Positions 1 to 8,522 of a stretch of 64,000 nucleotides of DNA are shown one piece after another; position 1 is the first letter of the stretch; the number at the start of each line of letters is the position of its first letter. Below the pieces are notes generated by a model that worked only from the letters and a program-made list of their open reading frames with translations, was not told the origin of the DNA and did not search any database. Source of the DNA: Paraburkholderia aspalathi (lineage in GTDB: Bacteria; Pseudomonadota; Gammaproteobacteria; Burkholderiales; Burkholderiaceae); contig NZ_FPBH01000009.1 of the NCBI RefSeq assembly GCF_900116445.1, positions 62,001 to 126,000 of the forward strand, in the 5' to 3' direction. A program made the translations under genes and the position numbers.

Positions 1-122
1 CGATGGAACGCGCGGGCGAAGCAGAAGAAATCGTCGCCACAGCTTTGTTTTTGGCATCGGACGAGGCCTCGTACATCACCGGCACCGACATCGTCGTGGA
101 CGGCGGCATGCTCGCGCTCTAA
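1..122 (+). CDS. Short-chain dehydrogenase/reductase, C-terminal end (partial)
   Basis: Only the last ~39 residues are present; the gene enters from the left edge and stops with TAA at 120-122. The tail has the usual SDR ending: an AxxxxFLASDEASYITG segment followed by VDGGM, which closes the Rossmann fold and lines the cofactor pocket. The substrate cannot be judged because the catalytic part lies outside the window. It precedes an extradiol dioxygenase gene by 43 bases on the same strand, so it is probably part of the same aromatic-catabolic operon, perhaps as a dihydrodiol or alcohol dehydrogenase (inference). Confidence 0.85.
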   Translation, partial: MERAGEAEEIVATALFLASDEASYITGTDIVVDGGMLAL

Positions 123-165
123 TGGCGCCGTGCATGCCTGAGAGAACACATTATCAGGAGACGTC

Positions 166-1125
166 GTGGATATTATCGGCATCGGCTACCTCGGCTTCGA
201 GACGGCCAACATGGATGAATGGCGCACCTATGGCCCCGAAGTGCTGGGCTTGCAAATCGGTGCGTCGCCGGAAGCGGATCGCGATTCGCTGTACTTCCGG
301 ATGGACGACCGGCGCCACCGCTTTGCGTTTCATCCCGGCAAGGTCGACCGGCTCGCCTATATCGGCTGGGAAGCGCGCGGCAAACTGGAGTTTCAGGCGG
401 CTGTGGCGCGGCTGCGCGAAGCGGGTGTCGAAGTCACGCAAGGCGACGCGGAACTGCGTGGCGTACGCGACGTCGTGCGTTTTCGCGATCCGGTCGGCTA
501 TCAGCATGAACTGTTCTACTCGCAGAAATGGATGCCGCGCTCGTTCATCCCGGGCCGTCCGCACGGCGGCTTCAATGCCGGCGCGCGAGGTCTCGGTCAT
601 ATCGTGGTGATCACGCCGGAGTTTCCGCCGGAACTCGAACACTTCCTGACCGTGGTGATGGGTTTTCACTACTACGGCGCGGGAGCGGGCAAGGGCAAGA
701 CTGCGTTCTATCGCTCGAAACTGAACACCAGCACGAGTCACGACATTGCGTACGGGCTCGGGCCGAACAAGATGGGTATCCAGCACATCGGGCTTTTCGT
801 GAACAATCTGCGCGACGTGGGCGAGACTTACGACATCGTCAAGCAACGCAAATTGCCGATGATGATGACGCTCGGTCAGCACACGCAAGACCCGCACGTG
901 TCGTTCTATCACTTCTCGCCGGGCGGTTTCGCGTTCGAGGTCATCACCGAGCTCGAGCCCTGGCACGCTGACGGCTTCGAGTTGAATCCGGAAAAGCTGA
1001 GCACGTGGGGCCACGAACTGGTCGGCCCAATCCTTGGTCCGAGCGTGCGCGCGCCGGAAGAAGTGATGGATGCCGAGGGTCTCGCGATTCTCGCGATTCT
1101 CGCCGCCAAACGTCAGCCGGCCTAG
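166..1125 (+). CDS. Extradiol catechol dioxygenase (VOC superfamily, BphC-like)
   Basis: A 319-residue type I extradiol dioxygenase with two VOC modules, the normal length for the BphC/HsaC group. The iron ligands His145 (GLGHIVV), His207 (IQHIG) and Glu258 (FAFEVI) are present, with the second-shell His192 and Tyr248 where BphC has its catalytic residues. It should insert O2 next to the diol of a substituted catechol and give a ring-opened hydroxymuconate-type product. The start is GTG at 166, chosen because AGGAG sits at 156-160. The next gene, a FAH-family hydrolase, begins two bases after the stop, so the two are co-translated. The aromatic substrate cannot be named from sequence alone. 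Confidence 0.9.
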   Translation: MDIIGIGYLGFETANMDEWRTYGPEVLGLQIGASPEADRDSLYFRMDDRRHRFAFHPGKVDRLAYIGWEARGKLEFQAAVARLREAGVEVTQGDAELRGVRDVVRFRDPVGYQHELFYSQKWMPRSFIPGRPHGGFNAGARGLGHIVVITPEFPPELEHFLTVVMGFHYYGAGAGKGKTAFYRSKLNTSTSHDIAYGLGPNKMGIQHIGLFVNNLRDVGETYDIVKQRKLPMMMTLGQHTQDPHVSFYHFSPGGFAFEVITELEPWHADGFELNPEKLSTWGHELVGPILGPSVRAPEEVMDAEGLAILAILAAKRQPA

Positions 1126-1127
1126 CC

Positions 1128-2012
1128 ATGAAGCTCGCAAGAGTCCGCGACGCGGCGGGTGAGAGTTTCTGGGCTCAGGTCGATGAAGACGCGCGCGAGG
1201 TGCAGCGCATTCGCGCGCCATTCGAAGTGTGGGCGCCAGTGGTCGCGGATCAGGGCGACGCGGCGCTCGAGCTCGATGCACGCCGTTTGCCGCTCGCCGA
1301 ATTGCAGTTGTGTCCGCCGGTGAATCCCGGGGCGCGCGTGTTCGGCGTCGGTCTGAACTATCTGTCGCACCTGGTGCGGCTCGGGCGCAAGCAGGCGCCG
1401 CCGCATACGCTTGCCTATATCAAGCCGGCATCGGCACTCGTGCCGCCGGGCGGAGAGATTCAGTATCCCGCCGTCACGAACCAGCTCGATTACGAAGTGG
1501 AACTGGTGGCGGTCGTCGCGCGTGCGTTCGGCGACGAACCGCAGGCGAGCGCGTGTCTGCTCGGCTATACGGTTGGCAACGACATCAGCGCGCGGGATGC
1601 TGGCAAGCAGATCGGTTCGCTCGATCTGTTCACGCAGAAGGCGCTCGACAGCACCGCGCCGATCGGTCCGTGGATCACCACACTCGATGAGTTCGGCGGG
1701 CCTGGCCAGCCGTGCGTGACGCTGAGCTTGCGTATCAACGGCGAGGAGCGTCAGCACGATACGACCGACCAGATGATTTTCCCGGTCGACGAATTGTTGA
1801 ACTATGTCGATGCGCGCATCGCGCTACGGCCGGGCGATCTGGTCTTCACCGGGTCGACATGTGGGGTAGGGCTCGAAGACGGCCGCTTCCTGCAACCGGG
1901 CGATGTGATCGAAGCGCAGATCGAGCGCATCGGCGTGTTGCGTAACCGGATCGGAGCGAAGCGCGTACTCTCGCCGATGCGTGCTATTGGCCGGTTGGGG
2001 CGCGGTGAATAG
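1128..2012 (+). CDS. Fumarylacetoacetate hydrolase (FAH) family protein
   Basis: A 294-residue FAH-fold enzyme. The FAH core begins near residue 70 (VFGVGLNYLSH, with the likely catalytic His81). The metal-binding DYEVEL motif puts Glu123 and Glu125 in place, followed by YTVGNDISARD. These enzymes cleave C-C bonds of, isomerise or decarboxylate dioxo-acids made after ring cleavage. Because it lies two bases downstream of the extradiol dioxygenase, it most likely processes that enzyme's ring-fission product or a later one (inference). The longer in-frame start at 1005 overlaps the dioxygenase deeply; ATG 1128 gives the normal FAH N-terminus. An intrinsic terminator follows. Confidence 0.85.
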   Translation: MKLARVRDAAGESFWAQVDEDAREVQRIRAPFEVWAPVVADQGDAALELDARRLPLAELQLCPPVNPGARVFGVGLNYLSHLVRLGRKQAPPHTLAYIKPASALVPPGGEIQYPAVTNQLDYEVELVAVVARAFGDEPQASACLLGYTVGNDISARDAGKQIGSLDLFTQKALDSTAPIGPWITTLDEFGGPGQPCVTLSLRINGEERQHDTTDQMIFPVDELLNYVDARIALRPGDLVFTGSTCGVGLEDGRFLQPGDVIEAQIERIGVLRNRIGAKRVLSPMRAIGRLGRGE

Positions 2013-2086
2013 GCGAGTGCGATTGATCAGTGCACGAGGCAAGCGCACTACGTAAGTGCAGCAGGCAAGTGCAGCATCGTAATCAC

Positions 2087-2121
2087 ACGGCGGCTGAGCA
2101 CTCACGCTTAGCCGCCGTTTT
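2087..2121 (+). terminator. Rho-independent terminator of the dioxygenase/FAH operon
   Basis: A perfect 9-bp stem (ACGGCGGCT / AGCCGCCGT) is extended by four inner pairs, one of them G-U, around a 6-base loop. TTTT follows on the plus strand. It sits 75 bases after the FAH stop and just before the 3' end of the convergent MFS gene. Confidence 0.8.
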
Positions 2122-2124
2122 CAT

Positions 2125-3594
2125 TTACCGACGCTGTTGCGCATCGTGCAAAGCGGCGAGCGTTCGCGCGTAGGGCTTGACGCCCGAGCCAATCAGCCAC
2201 AATCCTAACAGCGCTGCGGGAGCCGCCGTACACGCTACTGCATAACGCAAAGCGCCGTCGCGATGAAACACGTGATCGGTGACGAGCGCGACCGCGGTCG
2301 GCCCTAACCCGATGCCCAGCAATCCCGCGAGCAGCAGATACACAGCGATGGCCTGACCTCGCATGCGGTTGGGCACGACCGCCTGAATCGCCGCGGGCGC
2401 CGCCGACTGGGCAATGCCAAGACCGAACACGCTGACGAATAGCAGCGCGAATGCGAGACGGGCGTCCGGCATCAGAGGCCATAGCGCGCACGGCAGCGCG
2501 AATACCGCTGAGCCCAGCAGCGCGATGCGAAAGCGTGCCGCTGTTATGCCGCGCGCCGTCCACGCATCGCTGAGAAAACCGCACACCAGGGTGCCACCCG
2601 CGCCTGCAATGGCAATGATCAGGCCGAGCACCGGCCCGGAACGCATCGGCTGCATACCGAAGTTGCGCTCGAATAGCGCGGGTGCCCAGGCAAGCGCGCC
2701 ATAGCCGATGATCGACAGCAACGCCGGGTAAGTCAGTACACGGGAAAACGTTGCGGCATGCAGGCGCAGATAACGCGTGAAATCGCCGATGGAAGCGTTC
2801 TTGTCTGCATCGATTCCAGCGCTTGCCACCGCCACTTCCTGACGCGCCGGCTCGCGCACCGTCACCAGCAACAGCAAGGCGAGCGACACGGCGGGCAGCG
2901 CCGCCGCGACAAACGCGAGGCGCCATGCCGGCACGCTGCCGATACCCGCAATCGCCAGACCGTGCGGCGGAATTGCCGCCAGCAACCAGCCGCCGAGCAG
3001 TAACGAGGCACCCGAACCGATCGCAATCGAGACGTAATAGATGGCGATCGCCCGGCCACGCTGCGCCGGCGTGAAGCAGTCGGCGATCAGCGAATAGGCG
3101 GCCGGCGCGAGCACCGCTTCGCCGATTCCAACCCCGATCCGCGCGAGCAGCAGGTGCGTATAGCTCTGGCCGAGCGCAAAGAGCGCGGTGGCCGCACCCC
3201 AGAACAGCAACGCGACGAAGATCAGATTGCGACGGTTGCCGCGATCCACGAGGCGGCCAAGCGGCAAACCGGCCAGCGTGTAAAAGATCGCGAACGCGTA
3301 GCCCTGCAGCAGACTGAATGCCGTATCCGAGATGCCGAACTCTTTGCGCAAAGGACGTACCAGCAGCGCGGGCAGTTGACGGTCAAGCTGAGACAGCAAA
3401 GTGGCTGCGAATAGCACGGCGATGACGTACCACGCGTAACGAGCCGATGGGTACCTGGCTAGTGTGCCAGCCGACGTGGCAGTCGCCGAAGCGGATGATG
3501 AGGCAGTCACTGACGCCATCGGAGAGGTCGACCCTGAGGCAGTCGCTGAGGCGGGCGCGCTCTGCTGCGTCCGGGGCGTGAGGGCGGTGGGCAA
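2125..3594 (-). CDS. MFS transporter (Spinster-like / ACS-type)
   Basis: A 489-residue major facilitator protein with about 12 hydrophobic segments. The first helix carries LSQLDRQLPALLV and the loop between helices 2 and 3 has the MFS signature GRLVDRGNRRN, followed by ARIGVGIGEA in helix 4. The first ~45 residues are an unusual Ala/Ser/Thr-rich, low-complexity cytoplasmic tail. The start appears to be TTG at 3594 with GGGAG eight bases upstream; the internal ATG at 3519 has no ribosome site. Probably an importer for an organic acid or aromatic substrate of the nearby catabolic genes (inference). It is convergent with the dioxygenase operon. Confidence 0.85.
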   Translation of the reverse strand: MPTALTPRTQQSAPASATASGSTSPMASVTASSSASATATSAGTLARYPSARYAWYVIAVLFAATLLSQLDRQLPALLVRPLRKEFGISDTAFSLLQGYAFAIFYTLAGLPLGRLVDRGNRRNLIFVALLFWGAATALFALGQSYTHLLLARIGVGIGEAVLAPAAYSLIADCFTPAQRGRAIAIYYVSIAIGSGASLLLGGWLLAAIPPHGLAIAGIGSVPAWRLAFVAAALPAVSLALLLLVTVREPARQEVAVASAGIDADKNASIGDFTRYLRLHAATFSRVLTYPALLSIIGYGALAWAPALFERNFGMQPMRSGPVLGLIIAIAGAGGTLVCGFLSDAWTARGITAARFRIALLGSAVFALPCALWPLMPDARLAFALLFVSVFGLGIAQSAAPAAIQAVVPNRMRGQAIAVYLLLAGLLGIGLGPTAVALVTDHVFHRDGALRYAVACTAAPAALLGLWLIGSGVKPYARTLAALHDAQQRR

Positions 3595-3712
3595 AACAGG
3601 ACTCCCGAGGCAGATGGATGTCCGCCCGCGCGAGGCGGGCGGTATCGCTCGTCATGGCATACCGCGTGCCGAAAGTAGGGGGCTGGCGCAGCGTGATGGC
3701 ATTCCCGTCTGC

Positions 3713-4567
3713 TTACTGCTCGACCGCGGCCTCGCCGCGTGCCTTCACCGCTTCGTAGAAGTCGCGTTTGAGTGTCGGGTAGTACGCGATCTGGCCGCCC
3801 ATGCCGCCGGCGATATCGATCGATGCCGCGCTGATGAAACTCGCGTAATCGCTCGACAGGAACAGCGCCATGCCCGCGACGTCTTCCGGTTTGCCGAAGC
3901 GGCCGATCGGCACGACCTTCAACACCATCTGGTCGAACTCCTCACGCGTGCAGCCGGCCGGCATCTCACGATAGTGGCGGTCCCACTGGCCCGTGTCGAT
4001 CCAGCCCATGTTCAGGGTGTTGACGAGGATGTTGTCTTTCGCGAGCGACATGCCGAGCGATTTCGACATCGCCACGCAGGCCGCGCGATTGACAACCGAC
4101 GGAATGCCGTCCGGCGTCGGCACGACGCCCGCAAGTGCGTTGATCTCGATGATGCGGCCCCAGCGTTGCTTGCGCATATGTGGCACCACCGCTTGCACGA
4201 AGCGGAAATGCCCCATTTGCAGGATGTTGGCATGCTCGAGGATCTGCTCGGGCGTCAGCGTTTCGAGGTTGCCGCCACGGCCCTGGCCGGCATTGTTGAT
4301 CAGCACGTCCACGCCGCCCCAGCTTTGCGCCACATGTTCGACAAACTGTTTGACGCCTTCGGTATCGGTCACGTCGACCGAGTGCGCGATCACGGCGGAC
4401 GCGCCGCGCGCTTTCAGGTCTTCCGCAACGGTTTCAAGGTCGGCGGTGGTGCGCGCACAAATGGCGACGCGCGCGCCTTCGGCGGCAAAGGCCCGCGCGA
4501 TTGCGCGGCCGATGCCGCGTGATGCGCCGGTGACGATCACGCGCTTGCTGCTCAGGTCGATCTGCAT
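3713..4567 (-). CDS. SDR family protein with a non-canonical active site
   Basis: A 284-residue Rossmann-fold SDR. The cofactor motif TGASRGIG (residues ~14-21) and the NNAG motif are intact, and the C-terminal end has the usual SSDYASFISAASIDIAGG form. The YxxxK catalytic pair is not there: aligning on AMSKSL puts Ser where Tyr belongs and Arg where Lys belongs (SVVNRAA). It may still be an NAD(P)-dependent oxidoreductase with altered chemistry, or a binding protein. I start at ATG 4567, because the sequence between an upstream ATG (4579) and this one is itself the GAGGAGA ribosome site. It is transcribed away from the DHA2 efflux gene's 3' end. Confidence 0.8.
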   Translation of the reverse strand: MQIDLSSKRVIVTGASRGIGRAIARAFAAEGARVAICARTTADLETVAEDLKARGASAVIAHSVDVTDTEGVKQFVEHVAQSWGGVDVLINNAGQGRGGNLETLTPEQILEHANILQMGHFRFVQAVVPHMRKQRWGRIIEINALAGVVPTPDGIPSVVNRAACVAMSKSLGMSLAKDNILVNTLNMGWIDTGQWDRHYREMPAGCTREEFDQMVLKVVPIGRFGKPEDVAGMALFLSSDYASFISAASIDIAGGMGGQIAYYPTLKRDFYEAVKARGEAAVEQ

Positions 4568-4639
4568 ATGTCTCCTCATGTCGGGCCCAGCAATGATTCG
4601 CCCGCCGGGTGGTGTCTGGTTTTTATAATTTAAACAGAA

Positions 4640-4659
4640 TATCTATAAATGTACAGATA
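4640..4659. promoter_or_regulatory. Quasi-palindrome in the promoter of the SDR gene
   Basis: Within an AT-rich gap, 20 bases read TATCT.TA....TA.AGATA with 8 of 10 position pairs complementary. On the minus strand it overlaps a possible promoter, TTAACT - 17 bases - TATAGA. It could be an operator for the SDR gene; no regulator can be assigned. Confidence 0.4.
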
Positions 4660-4689
4660 AACTGAGTTAAAATTCCTGGCGCATGCGGG

Positions 4690-6243
4690 CTAGTCCATCG
4701 CCACATGTGCGTCGGCGGGCGAGGCGCGCGAGTGACGGGCCGGGCGGATGATGGCCAGCAAAGGAATCACCAGCAGGGTAGCGATGAACATCAGCTTGAA
4801 GTCGTCGATATACGCGATCATCGAGGCCTGCTGGGTGACCTGCATATTCAGCAGCGCGAGCGCGCTTGGGGAATGCGGATCGACTTGGTTTTGCACCACG
4901 GGGTCGTACACCGACACATGCGCGGCCAGCGAGGCATGCGCCACTTGGGTATTGCGCGTGATGAAGGTCTGGACCACTGAAATCCCGATACTGCTGCCGA
5001 TGTTGCGCATCAGGCTGTAGATCGCGGTGCCGTCGCTGCGCAGCTCGCTGGAAAGCGTGGAGAAGGTGACGGAGCTGAGCGGCACGAACACGAGTCCCAG
5101 GCCGAAGCCCTGCACCACGCCCGGCCAGATAATGTCCGATGGAGACAGCACCAGCGTGTAGTGCGTCATCTGCCATAGCGCGAACGCCGAGATCAGAAAG
5201 CCGGTAACGAGCAGCAGGCGCACGTCGAAACGGCCGATCAGCCGGCCCACCACCATCATGGCGATCATCGTGCCGACGCCGCTCGGCGCACTGACGAGGC
5301 CAGCGGTAGCCGCGTCGTAATTCATCAGCGACTGCAACATCGGCGGCAACAGGGCACGCGTGGCGTACATCACGGCGCCGACCACGAAGATGAAGAACAC
5401 GCCCGTCACGAAATTGCGGTCTTTCAACAACTGATAGCGGAAGAAAGAGCGTGGCCCGGCGGTCGCCGTATGAGCAATGAAGAAGGCGAAACTGATGACG
5501 GCCACCAGCGCTTCGGCGCGAATTTCCATCGAACTGAACCAGTCGAGCTGCTCGCCGCGATCGAGTAACGCCTGCAACGCACCGACCGCCAGACTCAGGG
5601 TGGCGAAGCCGAAAAAATCGAAGCGCTCGCCGAGCTTGCGGCGGTTTTCCGGCAAGTAGGCGAGTGTGCCGAACAGCGCGAACGCGCCCACCGGCAGATT
5701 GATGAAGAACACCCAGCGCCAGTTATAGCTTTCAGTCAGCCAGCCGCCGAGCGTGGGCCCGAGAATCGGCCCGACCATCACGCCCATGCCCCACACGGCC
5801 ATCGCCTGACCCTGCTTTTCGCGTGGATTGATATCGAGCAGGATGGATTGCGACAGCGGCACCAGCGACGCGCCGAAGATCCCTTGCAGCAATCGCGCGA
5901 TGATGATTTGCGGCAGCGAGTCCGCCAGACCGCAGAGGCCGGAAGCGATCGTGAAGCCCGTGATCGACGCAGCCAGCAGATGCTTGACGCCGAAGCGGGT
6001 AGCGAGCCAGCCGGTGAGCGGCGTAGCAATGGCCGCGGACACGATGTACGAGGTGAGAACCCAGGTGATTTCGTCCTGCGACGCGGACAGCGCACCCTGC
6101 ATATGCGGCAGTGCCACGTTGGCGATCGTGCTGTCGAGCGATTGCATCAGCGTGGCCAGCATGATCGACACGGTGATGAGCGGCCGGTTGAGCCCGGCGC
6201 CGGGTTGCAGCGGCTGGGCGGATGCCGTGGGATGTCCTGCCAT
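4690..6243 (-). CDS. DHA2-family (EmrB/QacA-type) drug efflux MFS permease
   Basis: A 517-residue, ~14-helix MFS protein. The DHA2 hallmark SLDSTIANVALPHMQ occurs in helix 1, WVLTSYIVSAAIATPL in helix 2 and GWLATRFGVKH in the 2-3 loop; the antiporter motif C region reads MGVMVGPILGPTLGGWL. Proton-driven export of hydrophobic drugs or aromatic acids is expected for this family. EmrB proteins normally work with an EmrA membrane-fusion protein and an outer-membrane channel; neither gene is beside it. It is divergent from a MarR gene, and a perfect inverted repeat lies between them, so the MarR protein very likely represses this gene. Confidence 0.9.
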   Translation of the reverse strand: MAGHPTASAQPLQPGAGLNRPLITVSIMLATLMQSLDSTIANVALPHMQGALSASQDEITWVLTSYIVSAAIATPLTGWLATRFGVKHLLAASITGFTIASGLCGLADSLPQIIIARLLQGIFGASLVPLSQSILLDINPREKQGQAMAVWGMGVMVGPILGPTLGGWLTESYNWRWVFFINLPVGAFALFGTLAYLPENRRKLGERFDFFGFATLSLAVGALQALLDRGEQLDWFSSMEIRAEALVAVISFAFFIAHTATAGPRSFFRYQLLKDRNFVTGVFFIFVVGAVMYATRALLPPMLQSLMNYDAATAGLVSAPSGVGTMIAMMVVGRLIGRFDVRLLLVTGFLISAFALWQMTHYTLVLSPSDIIWPGVVQGFGLGLVFVPLSSVTFSTLSSELRSDGTAIYSLMRNIGSSIGISVVQTFITRNTQVAHASLAAHVSVYDPVVQNQVDPHSPSALALLNMQVTQQASMIAYIDDFKLMFIATLLVIPLLAIIRPARHSRASPADAHVAMD

Positions 6244-6278
6244 AACGTAGAGGTCTCAGTCGCGCCGTGCGCAAAATT

Positions 6279-6294
6279 AATAAGCGTGCTTATT
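6279..6294. promoter_or_regulatory. MarR-type operator (perfect inverted repeat)
   Basis: AATAAGC-GT-GCTTATT is a perfect 7-bp dyad with a 2-base centre. It lies in the 115-base gap between the divergent efflux and MarR genes, the normal place for a MarR-family binding site. Confidence 0.65.
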
Positions 6295-6321
6295 GTAATT
6301 GAGACAGATATCGCCGTCATG

Positions 6322-6351
6322 TTCACATTAAGCTAAATTGACTCGTATAAT
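6322..6351 (+). promoter_or_regulatory. Sigma-70 promoter for the MarR gene
   Basis: TTCACA (6322-6327) is followed after 18 bases by a consensus TATAAT (6346-6351). The ATG of the MarR gene is only eight bases beyond the -10 box, so the transcript would begin at or next to the start codon. Confidence 0.6.
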
Positions 6352-6358
6352 CGCCAGC

Positions 6359-6820
6359 ATGAAGAACGGCTACGACAACCGCTTGGGCTTTCTGATCACG
6401 GACGCGGGCCGGCTGTGCGGCCGCCTTTTCGATGAGCGTGCCAAGGCTCGCCTCGGGTTGACGCGTGCCCAGAGCCGGGTGCTGGCCTACCTTTCCTGGT
6501 ATGGCGAGACGAATCAGGCGAGGCTTGCCGAGACGCTGGAGATTTCGCCGATTTCGCTGACGAGGCTGCTGGACAGAATGACCGAAGGCGGCTGGGTGAT
6601 GCGGGTGGCGGATGCCAGCGACCGGCGGGCTTACTGCGTGAAAGCGACCCGGAAAGCACGCGCAGCGCTCGTCCAGGTGCTCGATGTCGGCGATCGGGTG
6701 GCGGACGAAGCTTTAGCCGGTTTCGATGCTCACGAGCGTGAAGTGCTGATGGGCTTGTTGCATCGTATGAGGGCAAATCTGGCCCAGGCGATCGCGAGTT
6801 GCGGCACGGCCGAGGTATGA
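6359..6820 (+). CDS. MarR family transcriptional regulator
   Basis: A 153-residue winged-helix regulator. The recognition region QARLAETLEISPISLTRLLDRMTEGGWVMR and the wing ADASDRRAYCVKAT (MarR usually has D-x-R-D/A-R) are clear, with helices for dimerisation at both ends. It probably represses the divergent EmrB-type pump and is released by a phenolic or drug ligand (family knowledge). I chose ATG 6359 over an in-frame TTG at 6338, because the -10 box TATAAT lies between them and the TTG would be upstream of the transcript start. No Shine-Dalgarno sequence precedes 6359, consistent with a leaderless mRNA. Confidence 0.85.
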   Translation: MKNGYDNRLGFLITDAGRLCGRLFDERAKARLGLTRAQSRVLAYLSWYGETNQARLAETLEISPISLTRLLDRMTEGGWVMRVADASDRRAYCVKATRKARAALVQVLDVGDRVADEALAGFDAHEREVLMGLLHRMRANLAQAIASCGTAEV

Positions 6821-6860
6821 GCGGGTGCCGGGCCTGGCCAGCCTGCGCCCTTCGTCATGC

Positions 6861-7652
6861 TCAGCATCGGCTCAACAGAATCTCCGCCAGCTTCACCGGC
6901 TCGCTGATCATCGCGTTATGACAGGTATCGAGTTCGATCACTTCGTCCACGCCGCCCAGGTTGCCGATGAATTCGCGTTGCACCTTTGGCCGCAACGCAC
7001 GGTCGCGTTGCGTCAGCACCCAACTCATCGGTACGCGCGGTAATGTCGAGCGATCGACCGGTTCCGTTGTCACTCGGGTGCTTTCTGCGCACAGACCCGC
7101 GACCACGCGTTGCTTCTGCTCCCGCGTCATGCCGTTGGCAAATACCCAGCGCGCGATAAACGCGGGGAGCGGCGCGCTAACAGCCGTGCGCCGCGCGGCT
7201 CGCGACGCGATCACGTTCATCGGCGCATGCAGTGTATCGAGCACGGTCTTACCGTCAGGCGGGATGCAGCAGGCGATGAAAACCATCCGTTGCATGAGCG
7301 CGGACCCGAGCCGCGCAGCCACACCGGGTAACGTGATCCCCGCCATCGAATGGCCGACCAGCATCACCCGGTCCGGCCGTGTCGCGAGAATCTGCGCCGT
7401 CACGCTCTCGACGCATTGCGCGATGGTCAGCGTCGCCAGATTACCCGGTTCGTTACCGTGGCCGGGCAGATCGACGGCAAGTACCTGCGCAGAAGGATCG
7501 CGCGCGCGCAATGCGTCGACGGTGGGCTGCCAGCACGCACCGCTATGCTGGCCACCGTGCACCAGAACGATAGTCGGCTTGCCGGCGGACTTCGGCTTTG
7601 CAACTGAAGTATCGAAGTCCGGCCGCGCCTGAGACGACGGCTGCGCGCTCAA
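6861..7652 (-). CDS. Alpha/beta hydrolase
   Basis: A 263-residue alpha/beta-hydrolase of the type annotated as esterase/salicylate-esterase-like. It shows the oxyanion segment LVHGGQHSGACW, nucleophile Ser102 in GHSMAG, a likely acid Asp in TQRDRALRP and the catalytic His in DTCHNAM near the C-terminus. No signal peptide is visible, so it should be cytosolic. It is the last gene of the long minus-strand operon. Its ATG overlaps the TGA of the SDR gene by four bases, so it is translationally coupled. Ester, thioester or C-C bond hydrolysis are all possible. Confidence 0.85.
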   Translation of the reverse strand: MSAQPSSQARPDFDTSVAKPKSAGKPTIVLVHGGQHSGACWQPTVDALRARDPSAQVLAVDLPGHGNEPGNLATLTIAQCVESVTAQILATRPDRVMLVGHSMAGITLPGVAARLGSALMQRMVFIACCIPPDGKTVLDTLHAPMNVIASRAARRTAVSAPLPAFIARWVFANGMTREQKQRVVAGLCAESTRVTTEPVDRSTLPRVPMSWVLTQRDRALRPKVQREFIGNLGGVDEVIELDTCHNAMISEPVKLAEILLSRC

Positions 7653-8518
7653 TATGCTTCTCTACCGCGCGCGGCGAACAGCGCACGCATCGGTGCCAGC
7701 GTCGGCGCATGGCTCGTGAAGCCGCCATCGACCGGGAGGGTCGCGCCGGTGATGAACGCGGCTTCGTCCGAAGCGAGAAAGCACACGACGTCCGCCACAT
7801 GCTTCGGCTCGCCGAGATAGGGCGTCAGATGGCCGTCGAGAATCACCGCCTTGATGTCGTCGGGCAGCGGATGCGCGCCACCGTTCTCCGCGACCACGAG
7901 ACCGATCTGAATCGTGTTCGAGCGAATCCCTTGCTTGCCGTACTGCGCGGCAATCGACTTGCTCAGGATTGTCAAGCCGGCCTTCGACGCCGCATACGCG
8001 CTCAAGGTGAAATCGCCCTGCGCGCCAAAACCGGACGACGCATGAATGATCGAGCCGCCGCCCACCTTCAGCATCGCGGGAATCGTGTGCTTCGAACATA
8101 GCATCGGGCCGCGCAGATTGACCGCCATCGCGCGATCCCATGCTTCGACTTCGACGTTGCACACATCGCGGTCGCCGCTGCGTTGCGCGGCGTCGAGCAC
8201 GGCCGCATTGTTGTGCAGGATGTCGATGCGTCCAAAGCGCTCCAGCACCGCGGCGACCATTGCCTTGACCTCGGCCTCGGAGGAGACGTCGGTGCGCAGC
8301 CCCATCGCGTGTTCGCCGATCGATGCGGCGACGGCTACCGCGGCATCGCCGTTGATATCGACCACGGCCACGCGCGCGCCTTGTGCCGCGAGGCCGCGTG
8401 CGCACGCGGCGCCGAGTCCGCCGCCGGCACCGGTGACGATCGCGACCTTTCCGTCAAGCTTGCCGCCGGATTTTTCGCTATGTTGATGCAAAGTTTGCGT
8501 ACCGCTACCGCTAGTCAT
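7649..8518 (-). CDS. SDR family oxidoreductase
   Basis: A 289-residue classical SDR. It has TGAGGGLG for dinucleotide binding (after a ~20-residue hydrophilic lead), Asp after VVDIN suggesting NAD(H) preference, NNAAV, the catalytic Ser in ASSGFG, and YAASK. The C-terminal FLASDEAAFITGATLPVDGG is standard. It should oxidise a secondary alcohol, or do the reverse. It lies four bases after the enoyl-CoA hydratase gene, whose 3' end carries its GGAG ribosome site. In this operon it may act as a 3-hydroxyacyl-CoA dehydrogenase-like step after hydration (inference). Confidence 0.88.
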   Translation of the reverse strand: MTSGSGTQTLHQHSEKSGGKLDGKVAIVTGAGGGLGAACARGLAAQGARVAVVDINGDAAVAVAASIGEHAMGLRTDVSSEAEVKAMVAAVLERFGRIDILHNNAAVLDAAQRSGDRDVCNVEVEAWDRAMAVNLRGPMLCSKHTIPAMLKVGGGSIIHASSGFGAQGDFTLSAYAASKAGLTILSKSIAAQYGKQGIRSNTIQIGLVVAENGGAHPLPDDIKAVILDGHLTPYLGEPKHVADVVCFLASDEAAFITGATLPVDGGFTSHAPTLAPMRALFAARGREAY

Positions 8519-8522
8519 CTGC

